Below, piece by piece: positions 24,294 through 32,873 of a stretch of 64,000 nucleotides of DNA. Source of the DNA: Halarchaeum rubridurum. Its GTDB lineage: Archaea; Halobacteriota; Halobacteria; Halobacteriales; Halobacteriaceae. The notes below the pieces were generated by a model, which was not told where the DNA came from, ran no database searches, and was given only the letters and a program-made list of their open reading frames with translations. Position 1 is the stretch's first letter, and each line of letters begins with the position of its first letter. The position numbers and the translations under genes were made by a program. The stretch covers positions 248,001-312,000 of the forward strand of contig NZ_BMOO01000005.1 in assembly GCF_014647115.1 (NCBI RefSeq). The letters are read 5' to 3'.

Positions 24294-24353
24294 GGCGGTC
24301 CGCGTCGCGCGCGGTGCCGAAGGCTTAGGGCGGTCCGCACCGACGGGTCGGTC

Positions 24354-24716
24354 GTGTCCCTCGCCGCCGTCCGCGAGACCGCCGCGGACCGGAACGTCGC
24401 TCGGAAGACCCTCGGCGGTGCCGCCGTCTTCGCCGGCCTCGCGCTCGTCGCGGGGTGGCCGCTCCGCGACGTCCTCGGGGTGTACGCCATCGTCGTCGCC
24501 CTCGAAGCCGTCTTCGTCGTCACCGAGGCGTACGGCGTCCCGCGCGCCGTCGTCCACGTCCTCTTCGGCCTCGGGGTGCTCTGCATCACCGCGTACAGCC
24601 TCCTCGTGAGCGCCGTGCTCGGCCTCGGGACGGCGCTCCACGTCCTGCTCGCCGTCGGCGGCCTCGTCCTGTTCGCACTCGGACTGCGCGACTATCGGCG
24701 GGGGTCGACCGAGTAA
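24354..24716 (+). CDS. Small membrane protein, tandem paralogue B
   Basis: A 120-residue protein with four hydrophobic segments. The amphipathic start, spacing of helices and the final charged end (LRDYRRGSTE) parallel the preceding gene, which suggests a tandem duplication. The start is GTG. A CTTAGGG patch about 28 bp upstream could be its own promoter. No function is recognised. Confidence 0.6.
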   Translation: MSLAAVRETAADRNVARKTLGGAAVFAGLALVAGWPLRDVLGVYAIVVALEAVFVVTEAYGVPRAVVHVLFGLGVLCITAYSLLVSAVLGLGTALHVLLAVGGLVLFALGLRDYRRGSTE

Positions 24717-24781
24717 TCCGTGCGACCGCGAGCTGGTGCGGACCGCCGCCGTTTTGCCCGCGTCGTGCGTCGTGACCCGTG

Positions 24782-25468
24782 ATGTCGTCCGTTCGCACCT
24801 TCGGCTGGCGCGCCGCGGAGGCCGCGGTCCTCGCCGGGTTCGCGTTCGCCGTCGGGCTCGGCCTCCCGGTCGCGCTCGCCGTCGGCGTCGGTGCGCTCGG
24901 CGTCGCCCTCGCGGAGGCCGCGGGCGAACGGCACGACGCCGCGACGGCGGCCCGGCACGCGGCGCTCGCGCTCGCCTCCGGGCTGGTCGCCGCGCTCTCG
25001 TTCGCCCGCGGGGTGCACTGGCTCGCGCTCGTCGCGCTCGTCCTCGCGGGCTGGCTCGCGCTCGACGCGCTCGCACAGCGACCGGGGGCGACGGGCGTGA
25101 GTGCGGATGGGGGGACGAACGCGGACGCGCGAGGGGTGTGGAGTACGAACACGACGGCCACCGACGCCGGCGCGACGCGCGAGTCGCCGGCCGTCGACGT
25201 CGACCCCGAGGCGTTCGCGGACGCGGACCTCGCGGGCGAGTGTCTGCGCGCGCTGCGCGACGGCCCACGCGCGCCCGCGGCGCTCGCCGACGACCTCGGC
25301 GTCGAAACCCAGCGCGTCCGGCGCGCGCTCGCCGTCCTCGACGCCCGCGGGGCCGTCGAGTGCGACGACGAGGGCCGCTATCGGCTCTCCGGGGACGGCG
25401 TCGACCCGTTCGCGGTCCTCGCGCGGGCCGCCGACCGGCTCGTCGCCCCGCTCACCCGCCTGCGGTGA
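24782..25468 (+). CDS. Membrane-anchored winged-helix protein
   Basis: A 228-residue protein. Residues 1-95 hold four hydrophobic segments (for example AVLAGFAFAVGLGLPVALAVG), a Gly/Thr/Ala linker spans about 100-140, and the last 85 residues form a winged helix (EFADADLAGECLRALR is the lead-in, then APAALADDLGVETQRVRRALAVLDARGAVECDDEGRYRL). The layout suggests a one-component regulator that senses at the membrane and binds DNA. Its stop abuts the convergent trm56 stop to form TGATCA. Confidence 0.65.
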   Translation: MSSVRTFGWRAAEAAVLAGFAFAVGLGLPVALAVGVGALGVALAEAAGERHDAATAARHAALALASGLVAALSFARGVHWLALVALVLAGWLALDALAQRPGATGVSADGGTNADARGVWSTNTTATDAGATRESPAVDVDPEAFADADLAGECLRALRDGPRAPAALADDLGVETQRVRRALAVLDARGAVECDDEGRYRLSGDGVDPFAVLARAADRLVAPLTRLR

Positions 25469-26023
25469 TCAGTCCTCGACGTCCTCGGGCGCGACGACGG
25501 TCTTGCCCGTCGCCTCGGGAACGACGACCTGCTCCGCGTCCCGCCACTCCCGGTCGAGTTCGCGGCCCTCGAAGAGCCGGTCGAGGAAGACGGCGAGGCC
25601 CGCGACCTCGGAGTGGGGTTGGTTCGTCACGCCGACGTTCCAGTCCGCCTCGTCGTACACCTCGAAGGGGACCTTCTCGCCGCCGACGACGACGAGCAGG
25701 GGCTCCGCGGCGTCCCGGTGGGCCGCGCGGACCTCGCCTTCGACGTCCTGCACGCGCTCGCCGTACATCGTCAGGTGGACGACGCGGCCGTCCCAGTCGC
25801 GAATCGTCGCCGGCTGGGAGTCGTCGAGTTCGGCCTCGAAGGGGCCGCCGAAGCGGGTCGTGATGTCGCGGATCGTCTCCAGCGACTGGCCGGCGTTGTC
25901 GGGGAGGATCACGCGGTCCGCGCCGAGCGCGCGCGCCGTCAGCCCGACGTGCGTCGTCATCCGGTCGTCGCGTCCGGGCCGGTGGCCGAACCGGAGCACG
26001 GCGACCTCGGGGTCGTTCTGCAT
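25469..26023 (-). CDS. trm56: tRNA (cytidine(56)-2'-O)-methyltransferase
   Basis: A 184-residue SPOUT-class methyltransferase that modifies C56 in the T-loop of archaeal tRNAs using S-adenosylmethionine. Family marks: VAVLRFGHRPGRDDRMTTH at the start, GLTARALGADRVI, and the knot region VVVGGEKVPFEVYDEADWNV followed by GVTNQPHSEVAGLAVFLDR. The start at 26023 begins the conserved block. It is divergent from the epimerase gene. Confidence 0.93.
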   Translation of the reverse strand: MQNDPEVAVLRFGHRPGRDDRMTTHVGLTARALGADRVILPDNAGQSLETIRDITTRFGGPFEAELDDSQPATIRDWDGRVVHLTMYGERVQDVEGEVRAAHRDAAEPLLVVVGGEKVPFEVYDEADWNVGVTNQPHSEVAGLAVFLDRLFEGRELDREWRDAEQVVVPEATGKTVVAPEDVED

Positions 26024-26121
26024 ACGTCCGGAGAGGGGCGTGGGCGGGTAACGGCTTACGGAACGACCCCGGTGGGGCGAGAAAGGGAAAGGCACTTGCG
26101 CCGCCTCGCGCACCGTCGCGT

Positions 26122-27078
26122 ATGGACTTCTCCGGGAAGACGGTGGTCGTGACGGGCGTCGCGGGCCTCGTCGGCTCGCACCTCGCGGCGCGACTCGTCG
26201 ACGACAACCGCGTGATCGGCGTGGACGACCTCTCGAAGGGCGAGCGCGCGGCGGTCCCCGACGGCGTCGAGTTCGTCGAGGCGGACCTCCGCGACGCCGA
26301 CGAGACGGCCGAGGCGATTCCCGCGGGGACGGACGTCGTCTTCCACTTCGCGGCGTACACGGACACGAACTTCGACGACGACCGGACGCTCTTCGAGGAG
26401 AACCAGACGATGACGTACAACGTCCTCGAACGGATGGACGACGTGGGCGCCTCGAAGGTCGCCTTCACGTCCTCCTCGACCGTGTACGGCGAAGCCCCGA
26501 TGCCGACGCCGGAGGATTACGCCCCCCTCGAACCCATCAGCATCTACGGGGCGAGCAAGCTCGCCGACGAGGGCCTCCTCTCCGTCTACGGTCACTCCTA
26601 CGACTTCCAGGTGTGGCTCTTTCGCTTCGCCAACATCGTCGGGCCGCGCCAGCGCGGGACCGTCATCCCGGACTTCATCGAGAAGCTCCTCGCGGACCCC
26701 GACGAGCTGGAGATACTCGGGAACGGCCGCCAGCAGAAGTCCTACATGCACGTCGAGGAGTGCGTCGAGGCCATCGAGTACGTCGTCGAACACGCCGACG
26801 CCGACGTGAACACGTACAACCTCGGGACGCGGACGACGACCTCCGTCACCCGTATCGCGGACGTCGTCGCGGACGTCCTCGACGTCGAGCCCGACTACGC
26901 GTACACGGGCGGGGACCGGGGGTGGACGGGCGACGTGCCGAAGATGCGCCTCTCCATCGAGAAGCTCGCGGCGCTCGGCTGGAGTCCGAGTCGGTCGAGC
27001 GACGAGGCGGTCCGGGAGGCGACCGAGCAGCTCGCGGCGGAGCTGCGCGCGGAACGCGACGCGTCGCACGACGTGTGA
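26122..27078 (+). CDS. NAD-dependent epimerase/dehydratase (extended SDR)
   Basis: A 318-residue Rossmann enzyme acting on nucleotide sugars. It has the cofactor motif TGVAGLVGSHLA (11-22), ADLRDAD for adenine binding, the catalytic S-S-S-T-V-Y-G and Y-x-x-x-K (IYGASKLADE), and FRFANIVGPRQRG as in UDP-glucose 4-epimerase and related enzymes. The exact sugar cannot be assigned. A possible role in supplying sugars for surface glycosylation is inference. Confidence 0.87.
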   Translation: MDFSGKTVVVTGVAGLVGSHLAARLVDDNRVIGVDDLSKGERAAVPDGVEFVEADLRDADETAEAIPAGTDVVFHFAAYTDTNFDDDRTLFEENQTMTYNVLERMDDVGASKVAFTSSSTVYGEAPMPTPEDYAPLEPISIYGASKLADEGLLSVYGHSYDFQVWLFRFANIVGPRQRGTVIPDFIEKLLADPDELEILGNGRQQKSYMHVEECVEAIEYVVEHADADVNTYNLGTRTTTSVTRIADVVADVLDVEPDYAYTGGDRGWTGDVPKMRLSIEKLAALGWSPSRSSDEAVREATEQLAAELRAERDASHDV

Positions 27079-27122
27079 GTGTCGCGCCGCGGGACCGAGT
27101 GCCCCCCGGCGCGGGGGTCGGT

Positions 27123-27132
27123 ACGTTTTAAC
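27123..27132 (+). promoter_or_regulatory. Candidate TATA box for the RecA-like gene
   Basis: ACGTTTTAAC about 28 bp before the ATG at 27158. An earlier out-of-frame ATG at 27148 is not used. Confidence 0.45.
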
Positions 27133-27157
27133 CGCCGTCGGTCGAAGATGCCGGGCG

Positions 27158-27808
27158 ATGGGGGACAGTTACGACGTAAGCGATACCCTCCCGATAGACG
27201 AGGTCGCGGCGGGGACGAACCTGATGATCGGCGGGCCGCCGCTGACCGGAAAGCGGGACCTCGCGCGCTCGCTCGTCGAGGCGGGGTGTCGGCGGGGCGA
27301 GGGGGCGCTCGTCATCACGATGCGCGAGGACGCGGACCGGTTGCTCGATAAGTCACCACCGCTCGCGGACGCGGTCGCGGAGGGACGGGCGGGCGTCGTC
27401 GACTGCGTGACGCGCGAGCGCGGCGAGGAGGTCCGGGACACCCGGTGGGTCCGCTACGCGTCCTCGCCGGGCGACGTGACGGACATCGGTATCCGCTCCG
27501 CGGGGCTCTTCCAGGCGCTCGACGAGGGGGGTGTCGGGCGCGTCCGCTCCGGCTTCGTCTCCATCCCGACGATGCTGATGTACACGGAGCCCCGCCGGCT
27601 CTTCCGGTTCCTCCACGTCTACACGGGCCGGATACAGTCGGCCGACCAGCTCGGGTTCGCGCTCATCGAACTCGGCGACCGGGAGGCCTTCGACCGGTTC
27701 GCGCCGCTCTTCGACGGGATGGTGCAGACGCGGACGAACGAGGACGGCGAGCGCCAACTCCGCGTCGTCGGCGTGACGTCGTCGCCGACGGAGTGGGTCC
27801 CCTACTGA
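27158..27808 (+). CDS. RecA/KaiC-like ATPase domain protein
   Basis: A 216-residue single-domain NTPase relative. A modified Walker A, IGGPPLTGKRDLARSLVEAG, lies near residues 24-43, strand-plus-acid patterns (GALVITMRED, GVVDCVTRE) follow, and FVSIPTMLMYTEPRRLFRFLHVYTGR resembles the KaiC/GvpD core. The usual Walker B Asp is not obvious. It belongs to a broad haloarchaeal family found near regulators; no specific role is supported here. Confidence 0.65.
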   Translation: MGDSYDVSDTLPIDEVAAGTNLMIGGPPLTGKRDLARSLVEAGCRRGEGALVITMREDADRLLDKSPPLADAVAEGRAGVVDCVTRERGEEVRDTRWVRYASSPGDVTDIGIRSAGLFQALDEGGVGRVRSGFVSIPTMLMYTEPRRLFRFLHVYTGRIQSADQLGFALIELGDREAFDRFAPLFDGMVQTRTNEDGERQLRVVGVTSSPTEWVPY

Positions 27809-27815
27809 AGGACGC

Positions 27816-28268
27816 TCAGGAGAACTGTTCTTCGACGGCGTCGTCGAGTTCCTCCCCCTCGGGTTCGCCCTCGGTCTCGCGGAACTCGCTCCCGGGGCTC
27901 TCGATGTAGTCGAGCGCGATGTCGGTGAACGCGCCCGTGTCGACGACGCTGTCGCGGTCGAAGGAGACGATGACGCCGCTCCACTCGCCGAGCGGCACCT
28001 GGAGGACGACGACGTCGTGGAACCACCGGACGCTCAGGTCGAGGTGGCCAAAGCGGGCGAACTCGGGCTGGTCGAGCTCGTCGTCGAACCCCTTGAGGAT
28101 GAGGTTCTTCGTGGTCTCCTCGATCTCCTCGGGCGTCTGGGCGTCCGTGACGTCCTCGCGGGTGTAGAGGTGGTCGTACGCCTCGCCGTCGTACGCAATC
28201 GCGCGCCTAATCTGTCCCACGTCGGCCTCGCGGAGGGCGTCGACGAACGCCGCGGCTTCCTCGTTCAT
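27816..28268 (-). CDS. Conserved haloarchaeal protein, unknown function
   Basis: A 150-residue acidic soluble protein. The N-terminal helix (MNEEAAAFVDALREADVGQI) is followed by a mixed alpha/beta central part (HLDLSVRWFHDVVVLQVPLGEWSGVIV) and a very acidic disordered tail (EGEPEGEELDDAVEEQFS). No catalytic motif is recognised. It is convergent with the RecA-like gene seven bases away. Confidence 0.65.
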   Translation of the reverse strand: MNEEAAAFVDALREADVGQIRRAIAYDGEAYDHLYTREDVTDAQTPEEIEETTKNLILKGFDDELDQPEFARFGHLDLSVRWFHDVVVLQVPLGEWSGVIVSFDRDSVVDTGAFTDIALDYIESPGSEFRETEGEPEGEELDDAVEEQFS

Positions 28269-28352
28269 ACGTTTCAGTGTGGCGCGCCGTGAGGTTAACC
28301 TTACCCCTCGTCCGTCAGAGCGTTCTTGTACGCGGCGCACCGACGGTGTGGC

Positions 28353-28973
28353 GTGCACGCCGCCGTCGTCGTCGCGGGCGGTCACTCGACCCGCTTCGGG
28401 GAGCGCGACAAGGCCACCGCGTCGCTCGCCGGCACGCCGTTGATCCGCCGGGTCGCGGACCGACTCGCCGGCCCCATCGATGCGCTCGTCGTGAACTGCC
28501 GGCCCGCCCAGCGCGAGCGGATCGCGGACGCGCTCGCCGACTACCCGCGACCTGTCACCTACGCCCTCGACGGCCCCGACCGGGCGGACGAGGGACCGCT
28601 CGCCGGGATGTGCGCGGGATTGCGCGCGACGGACGCCGAGCGCGCGTTCGTCGTCGCCTGCGACGTGCCGTTCGTCGACCCCGCGTTCGTCCGCTACCTC
28701 TTCGACCGGGCGGCGGCGCGCGAGGCCGCGGTGCCGTACCGCGAGGGGTACCCCGAAGCGCTCCACGCGGTCTACGCCGTTGAGCCGGCCGTCGGCGCGG
28801 TCGAGCGCGCGCTCGCCGAGGACCGCCGGCGCGCGGACGCGGCGCTCGCCGACCTCGACGTGAGCGCGGTCGGAGAGGCGGCTATCGGGACGCACGCGGC
28901 CCCCGGGACGTTCACGAACCTGAACACGCGGGCGGCGTTCGACGCCGCAGAAGAGCGGTTGGGTCGGCGATAG
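28353..28973 (+). CDS. mobA: Molybdenum cofactor guanylyltransferase
   Basis: A 206-residue nucleotidyltransferase that attaches GMP to molybdopterin. It has the N-terminal AAVVVAGGHSTRFGERDKA (a G-G-x-S-x-R-x-G variant of the usual LAGGxSxRMGxDK), EGPLAGMCAGLRA, and VACDVPFVDP. The GTG at 28353 starts the nucleotide-binding strand. Relevant context: a Moco-dependent oxidoreductase-fold gene lies at 54296, though not nearby. Confidence 0.82.
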   Translation: MHAAVVVAGGHSTRFGERDKATASLAGTPLIRRVADRLAGPIDALVVNCRPAQRERIADALADYPRPVTYALDGPDRADEGPLAGMCAGLRATDAERAFVVACDVPFVDPAFVRYLFDRAAAREAAVPYREGYPEALHAVYAVEPAVGAVERALAEDRRRADAALADLDVSAVGEAAIGTHAAPGTFTNLNTRAAFDAAEERLGRR

Positions 28974-28982
28974 GGCCTCGGT

Positions 28983-29288
28983 CTAGTGGGCGCGCTCCGC
29001 TTCCTCTTCGAGGAGCTCGGAGATGTACTGGTGCTCCCAGCTCTCCCGGTCGACTATCTCGCGGCGACCCCGCCGCGTCAACGAGTAGGCGTTCGTCCGC
29101 TCGTCCTGCTTGCGCTTGTCGAGGAGGCCCTTCTCGCAGAGCGTGTCGAGGTTCGGGTAGAGCCGACCGTGGTTGATGGTCGTCCCGTAGTAGTCCTCGA
29201 GCTCGTCCTTGATGTCGAGCCCGTTGGGCTCGTCCAGCCCGCAGGTAACGAAGAGGAGGTCGCGCTGAAAGCCGGTGAGGTCGTGCAT
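28983..29288 (-). CDS. PadR family transcriptional regulator
   Basis: A 101-residue winged-helix regulator: MHDLTGFQRDLLFVTCGLDEPNGLDIKDELE, then NHGRLYPNLDTLCEKGLLDKR, which is the PadR recognition and wing region, and a short C-terminal helix for dimerisation. The gene next upstream on the same strand is the propeller gene at 29345; regulation of that gene is possible but unsupported. Ligand unknown. Confidence 0.87.
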   Translation of the reverse strand: MHDLTGFQRDLLFVTCGLDEPNGLDIKDELEDYYGTTINHGRLYPNLDTLCEKGLLDKRKQDERTNAYSLTRRGRREIVDRESWEHQYISELLEEEAERAH

Positions 29289-29344
29289 CGCGTATCCGAA
29301 CCGAAGTTCGACCGCCGCTTAACTCCGGCGGCCAACATGTCGCC

Positions 29345-30394
29345 TCAGTTGGTGGTCGTGGTGCCCTCGACGATGACGCCGCTGGAGCCGACGGCGACCG
29401 GGGGCGTGTCGCTGAAGCGCGGGAGGGCGACGGCGTTCAGGGCGCTGGACGTGCCGGTCTCGAAGGAGGTCCAGCCGCCGCTGCCCGAGAGCCGGTAGCC
29501 GACACCGGCGGAGCCGACGACGACCTTCGTGCCCGTGTCGGGGTTCCGCGAGATGGAGCGGAACGCCTTGGAGCCGAGCTGGACCGGCGTCCAGCGGTTA
29601 CAGACGCAGTCGCGGCGGAAGAGGCGACCGCCACCACCCGTGATGTAGACGCGCTCGGCGTCGGCCGTCTGATAGGTGAGGATGTCGTAGAACTTCACCT
29701 GGGCGTTCGGAACGCCGATGCGCTCCCACGTGTCGCTCGCGTCCGTCGTCCGGAAGCCGTTGCCGGAGGTGTCGGCCGCGAACCCCTTCGTGAGGTTCTG
29801 CCCCTGGAAGTCGAGGGCACTGATCTTCGACCCGCTGCCGGGCTTGACGAGCTTGTCGAAGACGATACAGCCCTCGTCGTCGGTGTGCGCGTCGTACACC
29901 TCGCCGGACCCGTTCGAGATGTAGACGTTCTCGTTCTCGCGGTTCCCGGTGACGGAGATACCCTCCCACGTCGAGGTGTGCTCGTGGGGTGCGGAGTAGT
30001 CGTACTTCATCCCCTTCTCGACGTCGTACGCACCGAGCGCACCGGAGGAGCCGGCGAACCAGATGCGCTTCCCGTCGTCCGTCACGTCGACGGCCTTCAG
30101 CATGTTCTCGCGGGTCGCCGGGCCGTGCTTGACGACGGCGTTCCACTCGCCGCCCTGTCGCGCGAGCACGGTCCCGCTCTTCCCGACCGCGTGGGGGCCG
30201 GCGCGCGTGTCGACGACACCGTAGAGCGTCTGCGAGATCGGCGACTCGACCTCGCTCCACGCGTCGCTCGTGTCCCCGCTCGCCGCCGATACCCCGTTCG
30301 TGACGAGCGCGCCGCCGCCGACGGCGGCTGCAGCCCCGCCCGCGACTTTCAGGAAGGTCCGTCTACCCGAACCGCCGTCACTGGTCTCTGTCAT
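29345..30394 (-). CDS. Tat-exported beta-propeller protein, paralogue 1
   Basis: A 349-residue exported protein. The Tat signal is SGRRTFLKVAGG followed by a Gly/Ala-rich hydrophobic stretch. The mature part is built of about six or seven propeller-type repeats of the form V-x-x-x-G-x-x-G, for example HAVGKSGTVLARQGGEW, WFAGSSGALGAYDVEKG, VYISNGSGEVYDA and VYITGGGGRLFRRDCVCNRW. The C-x-C motif in RRDCVCNRWTPV is shared with the next gene. Ycf48-like or BNR repeats are the closest known fold. Function is unknown; a surface binding role is inference. Confidence 0.75.
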   Translation of the reverse strand: MTETSDGGSGRRTFLKVAGGAAAAVGGGALVTNGVSAASGDTSDAWSEVESPISQTLYGVVDTRAGPHAVGKSGTVLARQGGEWNAVVKHGPATRENMLKAVDVTDDGKRIWFAGSSGALGAYDVEKGMKYDYSAPHEHTSTWEGISVTGNRENENVYISNGSGEVYDAHTDDEGCIVFDKLVKPGSGSKISALDFQGQNLTKGFAADTSGNGFRTTDASDTWERIGVPNAQVKFYDILTYQTADAERVYITGGGGRLFRRDCVCNRWTPVQLGSKAFRSISRNPDTGTKVVVGSAGVGYRLSGSGGWTSFETGTSSALNAVALPRFSDTPPVAVGSSGVIVEGTTTTN

Positions 30395-30517
30395 CGTTTA
30401 CTCTCAAGGCCGGCCCCTAAAAGGAATTTGTGGCCCGAAATCCAACACAAATGGTCCGCGCGCGGCTACGGGTCGGTCGACGAACGCGAGACGGAGTGGG
30501 AGAACGCGAAACGCGGG

Positions 30518-31492
30518 TCAGACGCGGCGTTCGAGAATCGCGCCGCTGTCGCCGACGACGACATCGGGTTCGTACTCCTCGCCGATGGCGACGCCGTTCA
30601 GGTGGTTGCCGGTCGCCGTCCCGTACAGCGTGTAGCCGGTGTCGGACGGCTCGACGACGTTGCCCGACCCCCCGGCACCGAGCAGTCGGTCGGCCGTGCG
30701 CTCGAACGCCGAGATGGTCACGCTCCCCGCCTTGAACGGCGTCCATCGGCGACACCGACAGTCGAGACGGAAGACGCGCCCGGCACCGCCGGCCACGTAG
30801 ACGTGCCGTGCGCCGGAGGAGACGTCCTTCAGCGGGACCTGGGCGTCCTCGATACCGACCCACTCCCAGGTCGCCCCGCCGTCGGTCGTCCGGTAGACGG
30901 CCGACCCGTTCGTCACCGCGTGCCCCCGCTCGCGCGTGTGGAAGTCCACGGCGGTCACGGTGTCGCTCGCGCCGGTGTCGCGTTTCGTCCACGTCATCCC
31001 CTTCTTGCCGTGGTGACCGACGACGACCGTGCCGCTGCTCGACGCGAGGTAGACGCGTTCGCCGCCGACGCTCCCCGCGACGGCGACGTCCGTGAAGCCG
31101 TTTCCGGCCTCGATGGGCTTCGAGTGGCTCGTGACCTCCCCGGACTCGACGTCGAGCGCCCCGACCGTCCCGGAGGCTCCACAGAACCAGAGGCGGTCGC
31201 CGCCGCGGGTCGTGTCACAGGCCTCGAGGGTCTTGCTCCGCCCCGCGCCCTCGTCCGTGTGAATCGACCACTCGCCGGCGACCCGGCGCAGAACGAGGCC
31301 GCTCGACCCGACGGCGTGCGCCATCCCCGACGTGTGTGTGACGTCGTTGATGGCGTTGCCGGTCGGCGAGCCGACCGCGTTCCACTCGTCGTCGGCCGAC
31401 GCACCCGTCGTTGCCGCGACGCCGAGCGCCGCCGCACCGACGCCGCCCAGCGCGCCCAGTACCCGCCGTCGCGTTAGTGCCGTCCCACCCAT
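30518..31492 (-). CDS. Tat-exported beta-propeller protein, paralogue 2
   Basis: A 324-residue protein with the Tat motif TRRRVLGALGG. Repeats align one by one with the neighbouring paralogue: HAVGSSGLVLRRVAGEW, WFCGASGTVGALDVESG, VYLASSSGTVVVGHHG, and VYVAGGAGRVFRLDCRCRRW followed by TPF. It lacks the first copy's longer loops and has extra cysteines (EACDTT, WFCGAS). Both genes are on the same strand with 123 bases between them, so they arose by duplication but may be transcribed separately. Confidence 0.75.
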   Translation of the reverse strand: MGGTALTRRRVLGALGGVGAAALGVAATTGASADDEWNAVGSPTGNAINDVTHTSGMAHAVGSSGLVLRRVAGEWSIHTDEGAGRSKTLEACDTTRGGDRLWFCGASGTVGALDVESGEVTSHSKPIEAGNGFTDVAVAGSVGGERVYLASSSGTVVVGHHGKKGMTWTKRDTGASDTVTAVDFHTRERGHAVTNGSAVYRTTDGGATWEWVGIEDAQVPLKDVSSGARHVYVAGGAGRVFRLDCRCRRWTPFKAGSVTISAFERTADRLLGAGGSGNVVEPSDTGYTLYGTATGNHLNGVAIGEEYEPDVVVGDSGAILERRV

Positions 31493-31662
31493 TGCTGCGT
31501 GCTACACGGTTCTCGGCTCCCGTACAAAAGGGCGCTGGCCGTCCAGGGCCGCCGCGAACCAGAAACACTTGCCGGCTCCATCGACGGCGCGTCATCGGTG
31601 CCGGTACGGTCGTACCGTAATGCGGCCAGTTATCCCGTCGAAACCGATAGCGGTGGGCACCC

Positions 31663-32829
31663 GTGGTATCACAACTACTCGTCGCGGCCGTCGTTGGCCT
31701 CGGAATCGGTGCCTGCCTCCAGAAGGGCCGATTCTGCTTCGTCAACGCCTTCCGCGACCTCTTCGCGTACAAGGACACCCGCGTCACGAAGGGCGTCATC
31801 GCCGCCGTCCTCGTGACGATGGTGTTCTGGGGCACCGCCTATCAGTTCGGCTACTTCCAGGGCTTCTGGACGCCCGGCTGGGGGCTCACCGGCCTCGTCG
31901 GTGGGTTCGTCTTCGGCATCGGGATGACCTACGCGGGGGCCTGCGCCTCCGGGACGCTCTACCGCGCCGGCGAGGGGTACGTCCAGTACTGGCTCACCCT
32001 CCTGTTCATGGGCGTCGGCTACGTCGCCTTCGTGGTCGCGTTCCCGACGCTCCAGTCCACGTATTTCGCCTCGCTGACGTTCGGCGAGGGGGTCTCGCTG
32101 TTCGAAATCTCGCCCGTCCCGGCCGGCCTGCTCGCCATCGGCGTCGCCGTCGTCGCCACGCTCGTCTACGCGACCGTCCTCGGCCGTCAGTACTCGGGGA
32201 ACGAGCGCGCGACCGCCGCCTCCGCCCGTCCCGCGACCATCGTCGGGACGCCCATCGTCGGCCTCCAGCGCCTCGCCGCCGGGACGCGCGCGTACTTTGC
32301 GGGCGTCCGCCAGGCGTGGGCGAACCCGGTCGCCGCGAGCAAGCGCCCGTGGGACCCCCGGAGCGCCGCGCTCGGCATCTCGGTCTTCGCGCTCATCTGG
32401 TTCACGACCGTCTCCATCGTCGGCGTCACCGGCCCCGAGGCCCGCTGGAGCGGCTACGTCCTCTCGCTCGCCGGCGTCGACGCCGGCTCGTTCACCTACT
32501 GGGGGTCCGTCCTCTTCCGCGGTGCGGGCGTCGGCGTCACGGTCGACATGGTGATGATTGCCTTCCTCGTCCTCGGCTCCGCGCTCGCCGCCTACTGGAG
32601 CGGGGACTTCTCCCTGCGGATGCCGCGCAAGCGCCGCCTCCCGAACGCCGTCCTCGGCGGCTTCGCCATGGGCGCCGGCTCCCGGCTCGCCCCCGGCTGC
32701 AACATCGGGAACATCTACTCCGGGCTCGCGGAGCTCTCCGTCCACTCCTTCATCGCCACCGTCGGCATCGTCGCCGGCGTCTACGTGATGACCCACTGGA
32801 TATACCGCGAGGTCGGCTGCGCCATCTAA
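31663..32829 (+). CDS. YeeE/YedE (TsuA-type) thiosulfate or sulfur-compound transporter
   Basis: A 388-residue membrane protein with about 11 hydrophobic segments. It has the conserved cysteines of YeeE thiosulfate transporters: C18 and C25 (GIGACLQKGRFCF), C94 (TYAGACASG) and a late one in APGCNIGNIYSG. In Spirochaeta YeeE three such cysteines line the thiosulfate path. The next two genes encode TusA and rhodanese proteins, matching the bacterial YeeE-YeeD(TusA) pairing. The start is GTG with MVSQLLVAAVVG leading into the first helix. Confidence 0.87.
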   Translation: MVSQLLVAAVVGLGIGACLQKGRFCFVNAFRDLFAYKDTRVTKGVIAAVLVTMVFWGTAYQFGYFQGFWTPGWGLTGLVGGFVFGIGMTYAGACASGTLYRAGEGYVQYWLTLLFMGVGYVAFVVAFPTLQSTYFASLTFGEGVSLFEISPVPAGLLAIGVAVVATLVYATVLGRQYSGNERATAASARPATIVGTPIVGLQRLAAGTRAYFAGVRQAWANPVAASKRPWDPRSAALGISVFALIWFTTVSIVGVTGPEARWSGYVLSLAGVDAGSFTYWGSVLFRGAGVGVTVDMVMIAFLVLGSALAAYWSGDFSLRMPRKRRLPNAVLGGFAMGAGSRLAPGCNIGNIYSGLAELSVHSFIATVGIVAGVYVMTHWIYREVGCAI

Positions 32830-32873
32830 CGGAACCGTCAGACAGACACCTATCCACCCACTAGAACACATCA

